Source of the DNA: Flavobacterium sp.
GTDB lineage: Bacteria; Bacteroidota; Bacteroidia; Flavobacteriales; Flavobacteriaceae
Direction: 5' to 3'
DNA: 64,000 bases
Assembly (NCBI RefSeq): GCF_024642105.1
Contig: NZ_JAHEBT010000001.1
Coordinates: 62,001-126,000 of the forward strand
The notes beneath the pieces were generated by a model. That model was not told the origin of the DNA, did no database searches, and saw only the letters and a list, made by a program, of their open reading frames with translations. A program made the position numbers and the translations under genes. Positions 11,537-21,054 of this stretch are shown here, in pieces (position 1 is the stretch's first letter; each line of letters opens with the position of its first letter).

Positions 11537-11854
11537 ATGGATTTAAAAAAGACGAATGCTCCAGTAAATACAATAACGTACAACAAAACAGTTATTGAAG
11601 AACCTACTGGTAACGTGTATGAAGCAATAACCATTATGGCTAAAAGAGCAAACCAAATCAATTCTGAAATTAAAAAAGAATTGACTGAAAAATTAGAAGA
11701 GTTTGCTACTTACAACGACAGTTTGGAAGAAGTTTTTGAAAACAAAGAACAAATTGAAGTGTCAAAATTCTACGAAAAATTGCCTAAGCCACACGCTTTA
11801 GCAGTTCAAGAATGGTTAGACGGAAAAATCTACCACAGAGACTCCAACAAATAA
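11537..11854 (+). CDS. rpoZ: DNA-directed RNA polymerase omega subunit-like protein
   Basis: 105-residue protein of the Bacteroidetes omega/Rpb6-like family. The core NVYEAITIMAKRANQIN corresponds to the conserved helix that clamps the beta' C-terminus in omega. The remainder is the acidic, helical C-terminal extension seen in Bacteroidetes. It sits eight bases after bamD and ten before coaBC. Omega lies close to a CoA or nucleotide gene in many bacteria. Divergence from proteobacterial omega is considerable, but context supports the call. Confidence 0.88.
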   Translation: MDLKKTNAPVNTITYNKTVIEEPTGNVYEAITIMAKRANQINSEIKKELTEKLEEFATYNDSLEEVFENKEQIEVSKFYEKLPKPHALAVQEWLDGKIYHRDSNK

Positions 11855-11864
11855 TACATTTACC

Positions 11865-13106
11865 ATGTCAGTTTTAAGCGGTAAGAAAATTTTACTAGGA
11901 GTCTCTGGTGGAATTGCTGCCTATAAAACAGCTTCATTGGTAAGACTATTTATAAAAGCAGGTGCACATGTCCAAGTGATAATGACACCTGCTTCTAAGG
12001 ATTTTGTCACCCCACTTACTCTTGCGACATTATCTAAAAATCCGGTTTATTCTACTTTTTACGATACAAATGATTCCGTTACTTCTGAAGCGCAACACGC
12101 GACAGCAGAAGGAGTGTGGAATAACCATGTGGAATTAGCACTTTGGGCGGATCTAATGTTGATAGCTCCAGCTACCGCCAATACGTTGTCAAAAATGGCA
12201 TCGGGAACTTGTGACAATTTACTTTTAGCTACCTATTTATCGGCAAAATGTCCTGTGTATTTTGCGCCAGCCATGGATTTGGATATGTACAAGCATCCAA
12301 GTACAATAGCTAATTTTAAAGCGTTACATGAATTTGGCAATACCATAATTCCTGCAGGAAGTGGCGAATTAGCGAGTGGTTTATCTGGAGAGGGACGTAT
12401 GGCTGAACCTGAAAATATCGTTGCTTTGATCGAAGCGGATATAACCAATAAATTACCACTTAGAGGGAAAAAGATATTGGTTACTGCGGGACCAACGTAT
12501 GAAGCGATTGATCCTGTACGTTTTATAGGCAATCATTCTTCGGGAAAAATGGGCTACGATATTGCTTTGTGCGCAGCACAATTAGGGGCTTCGGTAGTTT
12601 TAGTTTCGGGGCCTTCCCATTGCAAAGTAAATCACTCCGGCATACAATTGGTTGCTGTTGTTGCTGCTCAAGAAATGTATGAGGCTTGTCATACTTATTA
12701 TTCGCAAGTAGATGTAGCTATTGCAGCTGCAGCCGTTGCTGATTATAAGCCTAAAACAGTGGCTTCTCAAAAAATCAAAAAATCAGATGCTGAATTTTCT
12801 ATTGAATTAGAGAAAACCAAAGACATATTAGCGTCTTTAGGAGCGGCTAAGAAAAATCAATTTTTGATTGGTTTTGCTTTGGAAACTGAAAATGAAATTG
12901 AGAATGCAAAGTTGAAAATTCAGAAAAAAAACTTAGATTTGATTGTTTTAAATTCGCTTCAAGATGAAGGGGCTGGTTTTCAAAAAGATACCAATAAAGT
13001 CACTTTTATTGATAAAAATTTCAATATTGAACCAATGGAATTGAAATCTAAAGAAGCAGTGGCAGCTGATATTATAAACAAGGTAATAAACCATTTCAAT
13101 GCGTAA
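11865..13106 (+). CDS. coaBC: Bifunctional phosphopantothenoylcysteine decarboxylase / phosphopantothenate-cysteine ligase
   Basis: Two steps of CoA synthesis in one 413-residue protein. The N-terminal flavin-dependent CoaC domain has GVSGGIAAYK (about 12-21), catalytic His88 in NNHVELALWADL, and the flap YFAPAMDLDMY. The C-terminal CoaB ligase domain has VTAGPTYEAIDPVRFI, NHSSGKMGYD and the KIKK segment. Its last eight bases overlap the start of porD, indicating translational coupling. The later CoA gene coaE is about 6 kb downstream. Confidence 0.97.
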   Translation: MSVLSGKKILLGVSGGIAAYKTASLVRLFIKAGAHVQVIMTPASKDFVTPLTLATLSKNPVYSTFYDTNDSVTSEAQHATAEGVWNNHVELALWADLMLIAPATANTLSKMASGTCDNLLLATYLSAKCPVYFAPAMDLDMYKHPSTIANFKALHEFGNTIIPAGSGELASGLSGEGRMAEPENIVALIEADITNKLPLRGKKILVTAGPTYEAIDPVRFIGNHSSGKMGYDIALCAAQLGASVVLVSGPSHCKVNHSGIQLVAVVAAQEMYEACHTYYSQVDVAIAAAAVADYKPKTVASQKIKKSDAEFSIELEKTKDILASLGAAKKNQFLIGFALETENEIENAKLKIQKKNLDLIVLNSLQDEGAGFQKDTNKVTFIDKNFNIEPMELKSKEAVAADIINKVINHFNA

Positions 13107-13983
13107 TCTAATTGTTGTATTCTTTTTTTTGATTGGCATAACTGTACATTCACAGCAGTTAAATTGTACGGTCACAGTCAATTCACAACAAATCACCAAC
13201 GTTAACCAACAAATTTTCAAAACATTACAATCCTCTTTAACTGATTTTGTCAACAAAACGGATTGGACAGGTCAAGTGATGAAACAGAACGAAAAAATCA
13301 ATTGTTCTATTTATATCAACCTAACCGCAGGTTCATCGGATCAATTCTCAGGAACAATTCAAGTACAATCATCGCGTCCAATTTTTGATTCTACCTATTC
13401 TAGTCCAATCTTCAATTTTAATGACAAGGATTTCAATTTTCGCTATGTCGAATTTGAAAATTTAATATATAACCCTAATACATTTGACTCTAATTTGGTA
13501 GCAGTAATTGCTTATTATTGTCATATAATACTAGGATTGGATGCCGATTCTTTTGTTGAACAATCTGGAACCTCTTTTTTAGAGGCCGCACAAAATATCG
13601 CTACTTTGGCACAACAAAGTGGAGGTAAAGGGTGGACGCAATCTGAGGGAACTCAAAACAGGTACTTTTTAATTACGGATTTATTGTCACCAACGTTCAG
13701 TGAAATACGTTCGACTTCATACCAATACCATACTGCTTTAGACGGCATGAGCAAAGATTTGAAAGTAGCCAAAGAAAAAATAAAATTAGCTTTGTTAGGA
13801 TTGAATAAAGTACATTCAATACGTCCAAATGCTTTTTTAACTAGAGTGTTTTTTGATGCCAAATCAGACGAAATTGTTTCTATATTCTCAGGAGGACCTA
13901 ATTTGTCTATCACTGATTTAGTGGATAGTTTAAATAGAGTGTCGCCGATGAATTCCAGTAAATGGAGTGCTATTAAATACTAA
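13099..13983 (+). CDS. porD: Type IX secretion-associated protein PorD (DUF4835)
   Basis: 294-residue secreted protein with an N-terminal signal peptide ending around VHSQQ. The body matches the DUF4835 family, named PorD in recent annotation because of its link to T9SS. Typical elements are FNFRYVEFENLIYNPN and CHIILGLDADSF. Likely periplasmic or at the outer membrane. Its start overlaps coaBC and it lies between bamD and recN in a conserved Bacteroidetes order. The molecular role in secretion is not established. A T9SS substrate is encoded 41 kb away in this window. Confidence 0.85.
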   Translation: MRNLIVVFFFLIGITVHSQQLNCTVTVNSQQITNVNQQIFKTLQSSLTDFVNKTDWTGQVMKQNEKINCSIYINLTAGSSDQFSGTIQVQSSRPIFDSTYSSPIFNFNDKDFNFRYVEFENLIYNPNTFDSNLVAVIAYYCHIILGLDADSFVEQSGTSFLEAAQNIATLAQQSGGKGWTQSEGTQNRYFLITDLLSPTFSEIRSTSYQYHTALDGMSKDLKVAKEKIKLALLGLNKVHSIRPNAFLTRVFFDAKSDEIVSIFSGGPNLSITDLVDSLNRVSPMNSSKWSAIKY

Positions 13984-14008
13984 AATTAACCCAAGGTAAA
14001 TTACCAAA

Positions 14009-15661
14009 ATGATTACATCGCTGTCGATAAAAAACTATGCATTGATTGAGAAATTGGCTATCGGTTTTTCAAAAGGATTCTCTATTATTACAGGAGAAAC
14101 GGGTGCTGGTAAGTCGATAATTTTGGGAGCTATGGGATTGGTTTTAGGAAAACGAGCCGATTTAACTTCGCTTAAAAATAAAGAAGAAAAGTGCGTCATT
14201 GAGGCGTATTTTGATATTTCAAAATACAATTTACAAGCCTTTTTTGAAGCCAATGATTTGGATTACGAAGACGAAACTATTATTCGAAGAGAGATTCTTC
14301 CTTCCGGGAAATCAAGAGCTTTTATTAATGATAGTCCAGTAAATTTACAAGAATTACAGGATTTGAGTTTGTTTTTGATTGATATTCATTCGCAACAGCA
14401 AACCCAAGAATTATCAGACGAAGGGGTGCAATTCAAAATTATTGATGCGATTGCCGACAATCAACACGAAATAGAAAGCTATCAAACCCTTTTGAAAAGC
14501 TACAAAGAAGATAAATCGCATCTAAACGCACTCTTAAAAAAGCAAGCAGAATCCATTAAGGAACAAGAATACAATACCTTTTTACTGAACGAATTGGTCG
14601 CTGCTCAACTGAAATCAGGTGAACAAGAACAGCTCGAAGCTGATTTTGAGAAACTGAATAATGTGGAAACTATTAAAGAAGCGGTGGATAAGTCTTTGGC
14701 TTTGGCCAACGAAGAGCAAATAGGAGCGCTGTCTACTTTGAAAGAAATTAAAATTGCCTTGCAAAAAATTGCTTCTTTTGCTCCAGAATATGCTTTGTTG
14801 TTAGAACGTATTACAAGTTTGGCTATTGAATTAGATGATATTTCAGATGAATTGACTAATTGTTCAGAAAAATTAATCAATGATCCAGAACAATTGGATT
14901 TGATTAGTCAAAAACTGCAATTGATTTTCAATTTGCAAAAGAAACACCAAGTTACTACTGTTGATGAATTATTGGCTATTCAAACGAGCTTAGAAAATAC
15001 TTTATTTGAACTAGGTAATTTAGAAAGTGATATTGCCACTTTAACTCAATCGATTCAAGACAAAACGAGTCAATTGGATGGGTTAGCTTCGGTGATTCAT
15101 CAAAAAAGAACGAAAGCTGTTCCGGTTTTATCAGACAAATTAATTACCATTTTAGCTACATTAGGAATGCCTAACGTGCGTTTTAATATTGAAATTAAAG
15201 CGGCTGATAACTATTACCAAAATGGAAAAGATGAAATTCAGTTTTTGTTTTCGGCGAATAAAGGAACCGATTTTGGCTTACTGAAAAAAGTAGCGTCAGG
15301 AGGAGAGATGTCTCGAATTATGTTGGCTGTCAAAGCGATTTTGGCGCAGTATTCCAAATTACCTACTTTGATTTTTGACGAAATTGATACGGGGGTTTCA
15401 GGAGAAATTGCTATCCGAATGGGAGAGATTATGAAAGCGATGAGCCAGACCATGCAAATTTTTGCCATTACGCATTTGCCACAAATTGCCGCTAAAGGAA
15501 ATGCGCATTTCAAAGTGTTCAAATCTACCGTTGGCGAGGATACACAATCCGAATTACAATTATTGAATGAAGAAGAAAGAGTCTTAGAAATTGCTCAAAT
15601 GTTATCAGGAGCAGTCGTTTCTGATTCGGCTCTAAATCACGCCAAATCCTTGCTGAACTAA
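14009..15661 (+). CDS. recN: DNA repair protein RecN
   Basis: SMC-like ATPase acting in double-strand break repair. The 550-residue protein has Walker A GETGAGKS at 29-36, a long coiled-coil middle (about 155-360), the ABC signature LLKKVASGGEMSR, and Walker B LIFDEIDTGVSG near 454-465, followed by the ITHLPQIAAKG switch. Length is normal for the family. Last member of the bamD cluster, 25 bases after porD. The fabV promoter's -33 box lies inside its final codons. Confidence 0.97.
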   Translation: MITSLSIKNYALIEKLAIGFSKGFSIITGETGAGKSIILGAMGLVLGKRADLTSLKNKEEKCVIEAYFDISKYNLQAFFEANDLDYEDETIIRREILPSGKSRAFINDSPVNLQELQDLSLFLIDIHSQQQTQELSDEGVQFKIIDAIADNQHEIESYQTLLKSYKEDKSHLNALLKKQAESIKEQEYNTFLLNELVAAQLKSGEQEQLEADFEKLNNVETIKEAVDKSLALANEEQIGALSTLKEIKIALQKIASFAPEYALLLERITSLAIELDDISDELTNCSEKLINDPEQLDLISQKLQLIFNLQKKHQVTTVDELLAIQTSLENTLFELGNLESDIATLTQSIQDKTSQLDGLASVIHQKRTKAVPVLSDKLITILATLGMPNVRFNIEIKAADNYYQNGKDEIQFLFSANKGTDFGLLKKVASGGEMSRIMLAVKAILAQYSKLPTLIFDEIDTGVSGEIAIRMGEIMKAMSQTMQIFAITHLPQIAAKGNAHFKVFKSTVGEDTQSELQLLNEEERVLEIAQMLSGAVVSDSALNHAKSLLN

Positions 15662-15679
15662 AGATTTGGTTTATATTTG
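15650..15679 (+). promoter_or_regulatory. Bacteroidetes-type promoter of fabV
   Basis: TTG at 15650-15652 (inside the recN 3' end), exactly 19 nt, then TATATTTG at 15672-15679. The transcript would carry a leader of about 40 nt before fabV. Confidence 0.7.
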
Positions 15680-15724
15680 CACACTATTAAACAACACAAA
15701 CAGTAAATAATTAGAATTTAAGAT

Positions 15725-16915
15725 ATGATTATAGAACCTAGAATGAGAGGATTTATTTGCTTGACAGCTCACCCAGCTGGATGCGAGCAAAATGTAAAAA
15801 ATCAAATTGCTTATGTACAATCAAAAGGTACTATTGATGGACCAAAACGTGTATTGGTTATTGGAGCTTCCACAGGATTTGGATTAGCGTCAAGAATTAC
15901 AAGTGCCTTTGGTTCTAATGCTGCTACATTGGGTGTGTTCTTCGAAAAAGCACCATCAGAAGGCAAAACAGCTTCACCAGGTTGGTACAACTCTGCTGCT
16001 TTTGAAAAAGAAGCGACTAAAGCAGGTTTGTATGCCAAAAGTATCAATGGAGATGCTTTTTCTAATGAAGTAAAACAACAAGCGATTGACTTAATCAAAG
16101 CGGATATGGGTCAGATTGATTTAGTAATATACAGTTTGGCTTCGCCAGTGCGTATGCATCCTACAACAGGAGTATTGCATCGTTCTACTTTGAAACCAAT
16201 TGGCGGTACGTTTACCAATAAAACGGTTGATTTCCATACTGGAAATGTAACACAAGTTTCTATTGAACCTGCGAACCAAGAAGATATCGATAATACTGTA
16301 GTGGTTATGGGTGGTGAAGATTGGTCAATGTGGATGAATGCTTTGAAAGAGGCTAATGTATTAGCAGATGGTGCTACAACAGTTGCGTATTCATACATTG
16401 GGCCAGAAGTTACTGAAGCGGTATACAGAAAAGGAACTATTGGTCGTGCCAAAGATCATTTGGAAGCGACTGCTTTTGAAATTTCGAAAGATTTAGCTTC
16501 TTTGAATGGTAAAGCGTATGTGTCTGTAAATAAAGCATTGGTTACACAAGCGAGTTCTGCTATTCCAGTAATTCCATTGTACATTTCATTGTTATACAAA
16601 ATCATGAAAGCGGAAGGAATTCACGAAGGGTGTATCGAACAAATCCAACGTTTGTACCAACAACGTTTGTACACAGGTCAAGCCGTGCCAACAGATGATA
16701 AAGGAAGAATTCGTATTGACGACTGGGAAATGCGCGAGGACGTACAAGCTAAAGTAGCGGCTTTGTGGAAAGAATCTACAACAGAGTCATTACCAGAAAT
16801 TGGTGATTTAGCAGGATACAAACAAGATTTCTTAAACCTATTTGGTTTTGGTTTCGAAGGAGTAGATTATTTGGCTGAAGCGGATGAAATGGTACAAGTA
16901 CCGAGTATTTCGTAA
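15725..16915 (+). CDS. fabV: Enoyl-[acyl-carrier-protein]/trans-2-enoyl-CoA reductase FabV
   Basis: NADH-dependent reductase for the last step of the fatty-acid elongation cycle. It is an alternative to FabI in the short-chain dehydrogenase superfamily. The 396 residues include the Rossmann motif VIGASTGFGLASR (about 45-57) and the FabV-specific catalytic pair Tyr234-x8-Lys243. Length and the N-terminus MIIEPRMRGFIC are typical. FabV enzymes are known to be little affected by triclosan. Own promoter in the recN 3' end. A terminator-like hairpin follows. Confidence 0.96.
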   Translation: MIIEPRMRGFICLTAHPAGCEQNVKNQIAYVQSKGTIDGPKRVLVIGASTGFGLASRITSAFGSNAATLGVFFEKAPSEGKTASPGWYNSAAFEKEATKAGLYAKSINGDAFSNEVKQQAIDLIKADMGQIDLVIYSLASPVRMHPTTGVLHRSTLKPIGGTFTNKTVDFHTGNVTQVSIEPANQEDIDNTVVVMGGEDWSMWMNALKEANVLADGATTVAYSYIGPEVTEAVYRKGTIGRAKDHLEATAFEISKDLASLNGKAYVSVNKALVTQASSAIPVIPLYISLLYKIMKAEGIHEGCIEQIQRLYQQRLYTGQAVPTDDKGRIRIDDWEMREDVQAKVAALWKESTTESLPEIGDLAGYKQDFLNLFGFGFEGVDYLAEADEMVQVPSIS

Positions 16916-16936
16916 TACCTCATTCAATTGAAATAT

Positions 16937-16965
16937 AAATGCACCCAATTGGGAGCATTTTTTTT
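16937..16965 (+). terminator. Rho-independent terminator after fabV
   Basis: AAATGC-A-CCC and GGG-A-GCATTT form a stem with an AATT loop and one A/A mismatch, followed by eight T. It lies between fabV and the convergent PH-domain gene. Confidence 0.75.
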
Positions 16966-16975
16966 ATTGTTGCCT

Positions 16976-16997
16976 TCGAAGGTTTCAAAACCTTCGA
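16976..16997. repeat. Short palindrome TCGAAGGTTT-CA-AAACCTTCGA
   Basis: Perfect 10-bp inverted repeat with a 2-base spacer between the fabV terminator and the PH-domain stop codon. It has no T tract, so it resembles a dispersed intergenic palindrome more than a terminator. Confidence 0.55.
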
Positions 16998-17008
16998 GTA
17001 GCTAGAAT

Positions 17009-17389
17009 TTATTTTAGAACATGGTGTGCTAAAACCTTTTGCACATCATACACATTTACCGATTTATTAAACTGCTTTTTAATACTTGGTTGTGCTTCAC
17101 TTGAAATCCATATTTTTAGCTCAGCATCTAAGTCAAACGTGCCCGCAGTTTCAATACTGAATCTAGAAATACTTTTATAAGTAATAGATTTGTATTCAGT
17201 TTTACTACCTGTTAAACCTTGAATATCGACTAAAATAAGTCTTTTGTTCGTAAAGATAAAGGTATCCCTTAGAAGTTTAAAACCCAATTCAATTTCTTCG
17301 CCATCGGTTAGGAGTTGTCCATATTTTTTAATTAATTCTTCTTGGCTTACTGCACCGGCATTTCCAAGAATAGCAGAAAATAGTCCCAT
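17009..17389 (-). CDS. PH-domain-containing protein (bacterial PH domain)
   Basis: 126 residues, no signal or membrane helix. After a short N-terminal helix (MGLFSAILGNAGAVSQEELIKKYGQLL) the body is a bacterial pleckstrin-homology-like beta fold: EIELGFKLLRDTFIFTNKRL, then SKTEYKSITYKSISRFSIET. The family is widespread and cytoplasmic with no known enzymatic activity. Monocistronic, convergent with fabV. Confidence 0.85.
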   Translation of the reverse strand: MGLFSAILGNAGAVSQEELIKKYGQLLTDGEEIELGFKLLRDTFIFTNKRLILVDIQGLTGSKTEYKSITYKSISRFSIETAGTFDLDAELKIWISSEAQPSIKKQFNKSVNVYDVQKVLAHHVLK

Positions 17390-17806
17390 AATGTTTTTTT
17401 TATTTTCCTAATCGTATGGCTTTTCGGTTACGCCCCGTTTTTTATAGTGGTTTCTGAACTCCACATTTATAGTTAATGGTTAGTTTTATTTTTAGTTGTT
17501 ATATGAAAGTATTTTATCTATCTTAATTGGTAAAATTATCATTTTTGCAAAACGACTTTTTTCTATTGGATTGATTTTATAATGTGTTAGTATTTTTTTG
17601 TATTTACTTTGTTAATTGAAAATCAAATATAGTAGATTAATTTTATTAATATGATTTAGAGTACATTTTTTGTCATTTAAACTAAATAGAAGATAGACTT
17701 TTAATAATCTCATTTAATGACTCGTAACTATTTTTTGCTACCAATTGGCTATAAAGACTATATTTGTGGCACAATCCAAAAACGAATCATTATTTTAACT
17801 TAAAAT
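17390..17806. other. 417-bp intergenic region between divergent genes
   Basis: Very AT-rich stretch between the PH-domain gene and the glycosyltransferase. Apart from the promoter near its right end, I see no ORF, RNA gene or strong hairpin in it. Confidence 0.6.
17734..17766 (+). promoter_or_regulatory. Bacteroidetes-type promoter of the glycosyltransferase gene
   Basis: TTTG at 17734-17737, 21-nt spacer, TATATTTG at 17759-17766. This lies 40 bases before the start codon. Confidence 0.6.
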
Positions 17807-18805
17807 ATGCATTTTTCTCTTATTATACCGGTATACAACCGTCCTGACGAAGTAGATGAGTTGTTAGAAAGTTTAGCTAAAACGACCTATCAAAATGATT
17901 TTGAAATTGTCATTGTAGAAGATGGCTCCACAATTCCGTGCGGAGAAGTGATTCAGAAGTACATGGCGCAATTGAACATTGCTTATTTTTATAAAGAAAA
18001 TTCAGGTCCTGGCGATTCTCGTAATTACGGTATGGCTAAGGCAAATGGCGATTATTTTATCATTTTTGATTCGGATTGTATCATTCCTGCTCAGTATTTG
18101 GACGAAGTGGATAAAGCTCTGAAATACGATTATGTAGATTGTTTTGGTGGTCCTGACAAAGCGTTGGATAGTTTTTCAGACATTCAAAAAGCCATCAACT
18201 TTGCGATGACCTCATTTTTGACTACAGGAGGTATTCGTGGTGGATCGGAGAAAATAGGGAAGTTCCAACCGAGAAGTTTCAATATGGGATTGTCTCGCAA
18301 AGCTTTCGAAGCCTCCAAAGGGTTTGGTAATATTCACCCGGGCGAAGACCCAGATTTGTCTATTCGTTTGTGGAATTTAGGTTTTGAAACCCGACTTTTT
18401 TCTAAAGCGTTTGTGTATCATAAACGTAGAATTGATTGGGATAAATTTTCTGTTCAAGTAAGTAAATTTGGTAAAGCCCGACCTATTTTGAACAGTTGGT
18501 ATCCAGAACATAACAAGTTGACTTTTTTCTTTCCAACGGCTTTTATTTTAGGATTCTTTCTTTCGGTAGCCTTGTTGCTACTAACGTTTGATTATTTTTT
18601 ACAACTCTATATGTTGTATTTCTTTATTTTGTTTGTAACTTCAAGTATTCAAAATAGGAGTGTGCGCATAGGGTATTTGTCGTTAATTGCGGTTTGGAAA
18701 CAATTTTACGGTTACGGTTTAGGATTTTTAGAATCGTATATCAAAGTGATTGTTTTAAAACGCCAACCTCAAGTCGCTTTTCCGTATTTGTTTTTTAAAA
18801 AATAG
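17807..18805 (+). CDS. Family 2 glycosyltransferase, membrane-associated
   Basis: 332 residues. GT-A fold with the N-terminal FSLIIPVYNRPDEV, the metal/nucleotide-sugar DxD motif DSD at 88-90 and the acceptor-side GEDPDLSIRLW near 179-189. Two hydrophobic helices follow at about 240-285, so the enzyme probably sits on the inner membrane facing the cytoplasm. Probable role in a surface glycan or lipid-linked sugar, but no neighbouring glycan cluster identifies the substrate. The coaE gene begins three bases downstream. Confidence 0.93.
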   Translation: MHFSLIIPVYNRPDEVDELLESLAKTTYQNDFEIVIVEDGSTIPCGEVIQKYMAQLNIAYFYKENSGPGDSRNYGMAKANGDYFIIFDSDCIIPAQYLDEVDKALKYDYVDCFGGPDKALDSFSDIQKAINFAMTSFLTTGGIRGGSEKIGKFQPRSFNMGLSRKAFEASKGFGNIHPGEDPDLSIRLWNLGFETRLFSKAFVYHKRRIDWDKFSVQVSKFGKARPILNSWYPEHNKLTFFFPTAFILGFFLSVALLLLTFDYFLQLYMLYFFILFVTSSIQNRSVRIGYLSLIAVWKQFYGYGLGFLESYIKVIVLKRQPQVAFPYLFFKK

Positions 18806-18808
18806 CAA

Positions 18809-19405
18809 ATGTCTAAAATAATTGGCCTAACCGGAGGAATTGGTAGTGGTAAAACTACCCTTGCGACGTATATAGAATCGCTAGGAATACCTGTGTTTAT
18901 TGCCGATGACGAAGCTAAAAAACTGGTGCAATCTGCTGAAGTTTTGGGAGAAATTAAAGCTATTTTTGGTGAAACTATTTTTGAAAACGGGCAACTGAAT
19001 CGGCAACAACTTGCTGCTATTGTTTTTTCTAATCCCGAAAAATTGAGCCAACTCAATGGCATCATTCATCCTGCAGTTAAAAAGCAATTTAAAATTTGGC
19101 TTGACCAAAATCAGTCGGATCCTTTTGTTGTTTATGAAGCTGCCATTTTATTTGAAAGCGGCAGTTACCAAAACTGCGATTATATTATAACCATTACTGC
19201 TCCTTTTGAAGACAGAATTGCACGGGTAATGCAACGCGATAACAGTTCGAGAGAACAGGTTTTGAATCGGATTAATGCGCAATGGACCGATGAACAACGG
19301 ACTGCTAAAAGTAACTTTATCATTGAAAATAGTGACCCTCAAAATGCAAAATCACAACTTGACGAAATTCTTAAAATTTTAAAGATTCAGCAAAATGAAG
19401 CCTAG
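18809..19405 (+). CDS. coaE: Dephospho-CoA kinase
   Basis: Final step of CoA biosynthesis: phosphorylates the 3'-hydroxyl of dephospho-CoA. 198 residues with P-loop GLTGGIGSGKTT at 6-17, FIADDEAKK and the lid segment VMQRDNSSREQVLNRI. Normal length. Three bases after the glycosyltransferase and likely co-transcribed with it. Confidence 0.96.
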   Translation: MSKIIGLTGGIGSGKTTLATYIESLGIPVFIADDEAKKLVQSAEVLGEIKAIFGETIFENGQLNRQQLAAIVFSNPEKLSQLNGIIHPAVKKQFKIWLDQNQSDPFVVYEAAILFESGSYQNCDYIITITAPFEDRIARVMQRDNSSREQVLNRINAQWTDEQRTAKSNFIIENSDPQNAKSQLDEILKILKIQQNEA

Positions 19406-19464
19406 ATGTTAATATTTGGTTAATGTATTATTTATTATATTGTTAAAATACTAAATTTGTTTTG

Positions 19465-21051
19465 ATGAGTAAGCTGTTTTTTAGATTGTTGGTTTTGTTG
19501 ATGAGTTTGTCTCTAATTGGGATTATTCTCGTTCAGGTGTATTGGTTCAATACCTCTTTTCAAAACAATGACGAACAATTCAAATTTCATGTTAAACAAG
19601 TATTGGGTAATGTAGCCGAAAAATTACAAAAACAAGAGGCGTATAGTTTTTATGACAAGTACAACCATTTGAAAGATAGTACAGGTAAAATTCCTAAAAA
19701 AGATGATTTATTAGAGTTTACTTATGTTCAAAAAAACTTAAAAACGAACAAGACTATTGTGTATTCGAATAGTATCATCGCCGAAGATTTTCATATTAAT
19801 TCATCGCTCTTTGACAAAAAAACGGACAATACAAAATTATTTAAGAATTTCAGCTCCAAGCGTGTCACCGAAGTCTACAATAATAAGCCATTAGATAATT
19901 CGCTATTAGGGCAAAGTCTAATTCCAGATGAACGCACGGAGAAGTCAGGAAATTTAGATGTATTAGACAATGCGCAATTTGAAATTTTCTATAAAGATAT
20001 TGCGATGGCTATGCCTCTCGAAGAAAGGGTATCGGCAGACAATATCCGAAAGTTGATTAAAAAAGAACTAGAAGAATATGGTGTTAATACCAAATTTGAG
20101 TTTGGGATTTATAGTAATGATTTGGCTACCAAAGTAAAATCGGCAGATTTTAAATACAATAAGAGTAACAGCTATTCGATTCCGATTTTGACAGATAATG
20201 AAGGGCATGAGCAGTATAAATTAATGGTCGCTTTTCCGCATAAAAAGCGATTCTTATTATCTGAATTGGTGAGTATTACAATACTCTCGATCATTTTTAC
20301 GTTGATTATTATTATAGCTTATACGAGTGCTTTGAGTCAGTTGATTCGTCAACGTCAAATTTCCGAAATCAAAACAGATTTCATTAATAATATGACTCAT
20401 GAATTCAAGACACCTATTGCTACCATAAATTTAGCTTTGGATGCCATTCGAAATCCAAAAATAATTGACGATAAGGAAAAAGTATTGCGCTACCTTCAAA
20501 TGATTAGAGACGAGAATAAGCGAATGCATGCTCAGGTGGAGAATGTATTGCGAATTTCTAAATTGGAGAAAAAAGAGTTAGAAATTGATAAAGAATCCAA
20601 TCATATTGAAGATGTAATTAACGATGCTATTGAACATGTTAATTTGATTTTAGAAGATAGAGGAGGAAGTATTACCACCCATTTTGATGCTACCAGAACA
20701 ACGGTACTGATTAATGATAATCATTTTACCAATGTGATTGTAAACATCTTAGAAAATGCGATTAAATATTCGCCAGAAGCACCAGAGATTGATATTTACA
20801 CAGAAAACATCAAAGATATGGTGTTGATAAAAGTACAAGATAAAGGTTTGGGAATGAGTAAGGTGGCTCAAAAACGAATTTTTGAGAAGTTTTACCGAGA
20901 ACATACTGGAGATATTCATAACGTGAAAGGACATGGTTTAGGCTTGGCTTACGTTAAGAGAATTGTAGAAGACCATAACGGTCAAGTATATGTAGAAAGT
21001 GAAAAAGGGAAAGGAAGTACCTTCATTATAAAATTACCACTAATTAATTAG
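19465..21051 (+). CDS. Sensor histidine kinase (RprX-like)
   Basis: 528 residues. An N-terminal membrane helix (about 5-25), a periplasmic sensor region, a second helix (about 265-290), then a HisKA domain with phospho-acceptor His312 in MTHEFKTP. The ATPase domain follows with N-box NILENAIKYSP and G-boxes DKGLGM and GHGLGLAYVKRI. No HAMP domain is obvious. I take the ATG at 19465 and not the TTG one codon earlier. It pairs with the response regulator three bases downstream. Overall organisation resembles the Bacteroides RprX/RprY pair. Signal unknown. Confidence 0.94.
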   Translation: MSKLFFRLLVLLMSLSLIGIILVQVYWFNTSFQNNDEQFKFHVKQVLGNVAEKLQKQEAYSFYDKYNHLKDSTGKIPKKDDLLEFTYVQKNLKTNKTIVYSNSIIAEDFHINSSLFDKKTDNTKLFKNFSSKRVTEVYNNKPLDNSLLGQSLIPDERTEKSGNLDVLDNAQFEIFYKDIAMAMPLEERVSADNIRKLIKKELEEYGVNTKFEFGIYSNDLATKVKSADFKYNKSNSYSIPILTDNEGHEQYKLMVAFPHKKRFLLSELVSITILSIIFTLIIIIAYTSALSQLIRQRQISEIKTDFINNMTHEFKTPIATINLALDAIRNPKIIDDKEKVLRYLQMIRDENKRMHAQVENVLRISKLEKKELEIDKESNHIEDVINDAIEHVNLILEDRGGSITTHFDATRTTVLINDNHFTNVIVNILENAIKYSPEAPEIDIYTENIKDMVLIKVQDKGLGMSKVAQKRIFEKFYREHTGDIHNVKGHGLGLAYVKRIVEDHNGQVYVESEKGKGSTFIIKLPLIN

Positions 21052-21054
21052 ACT

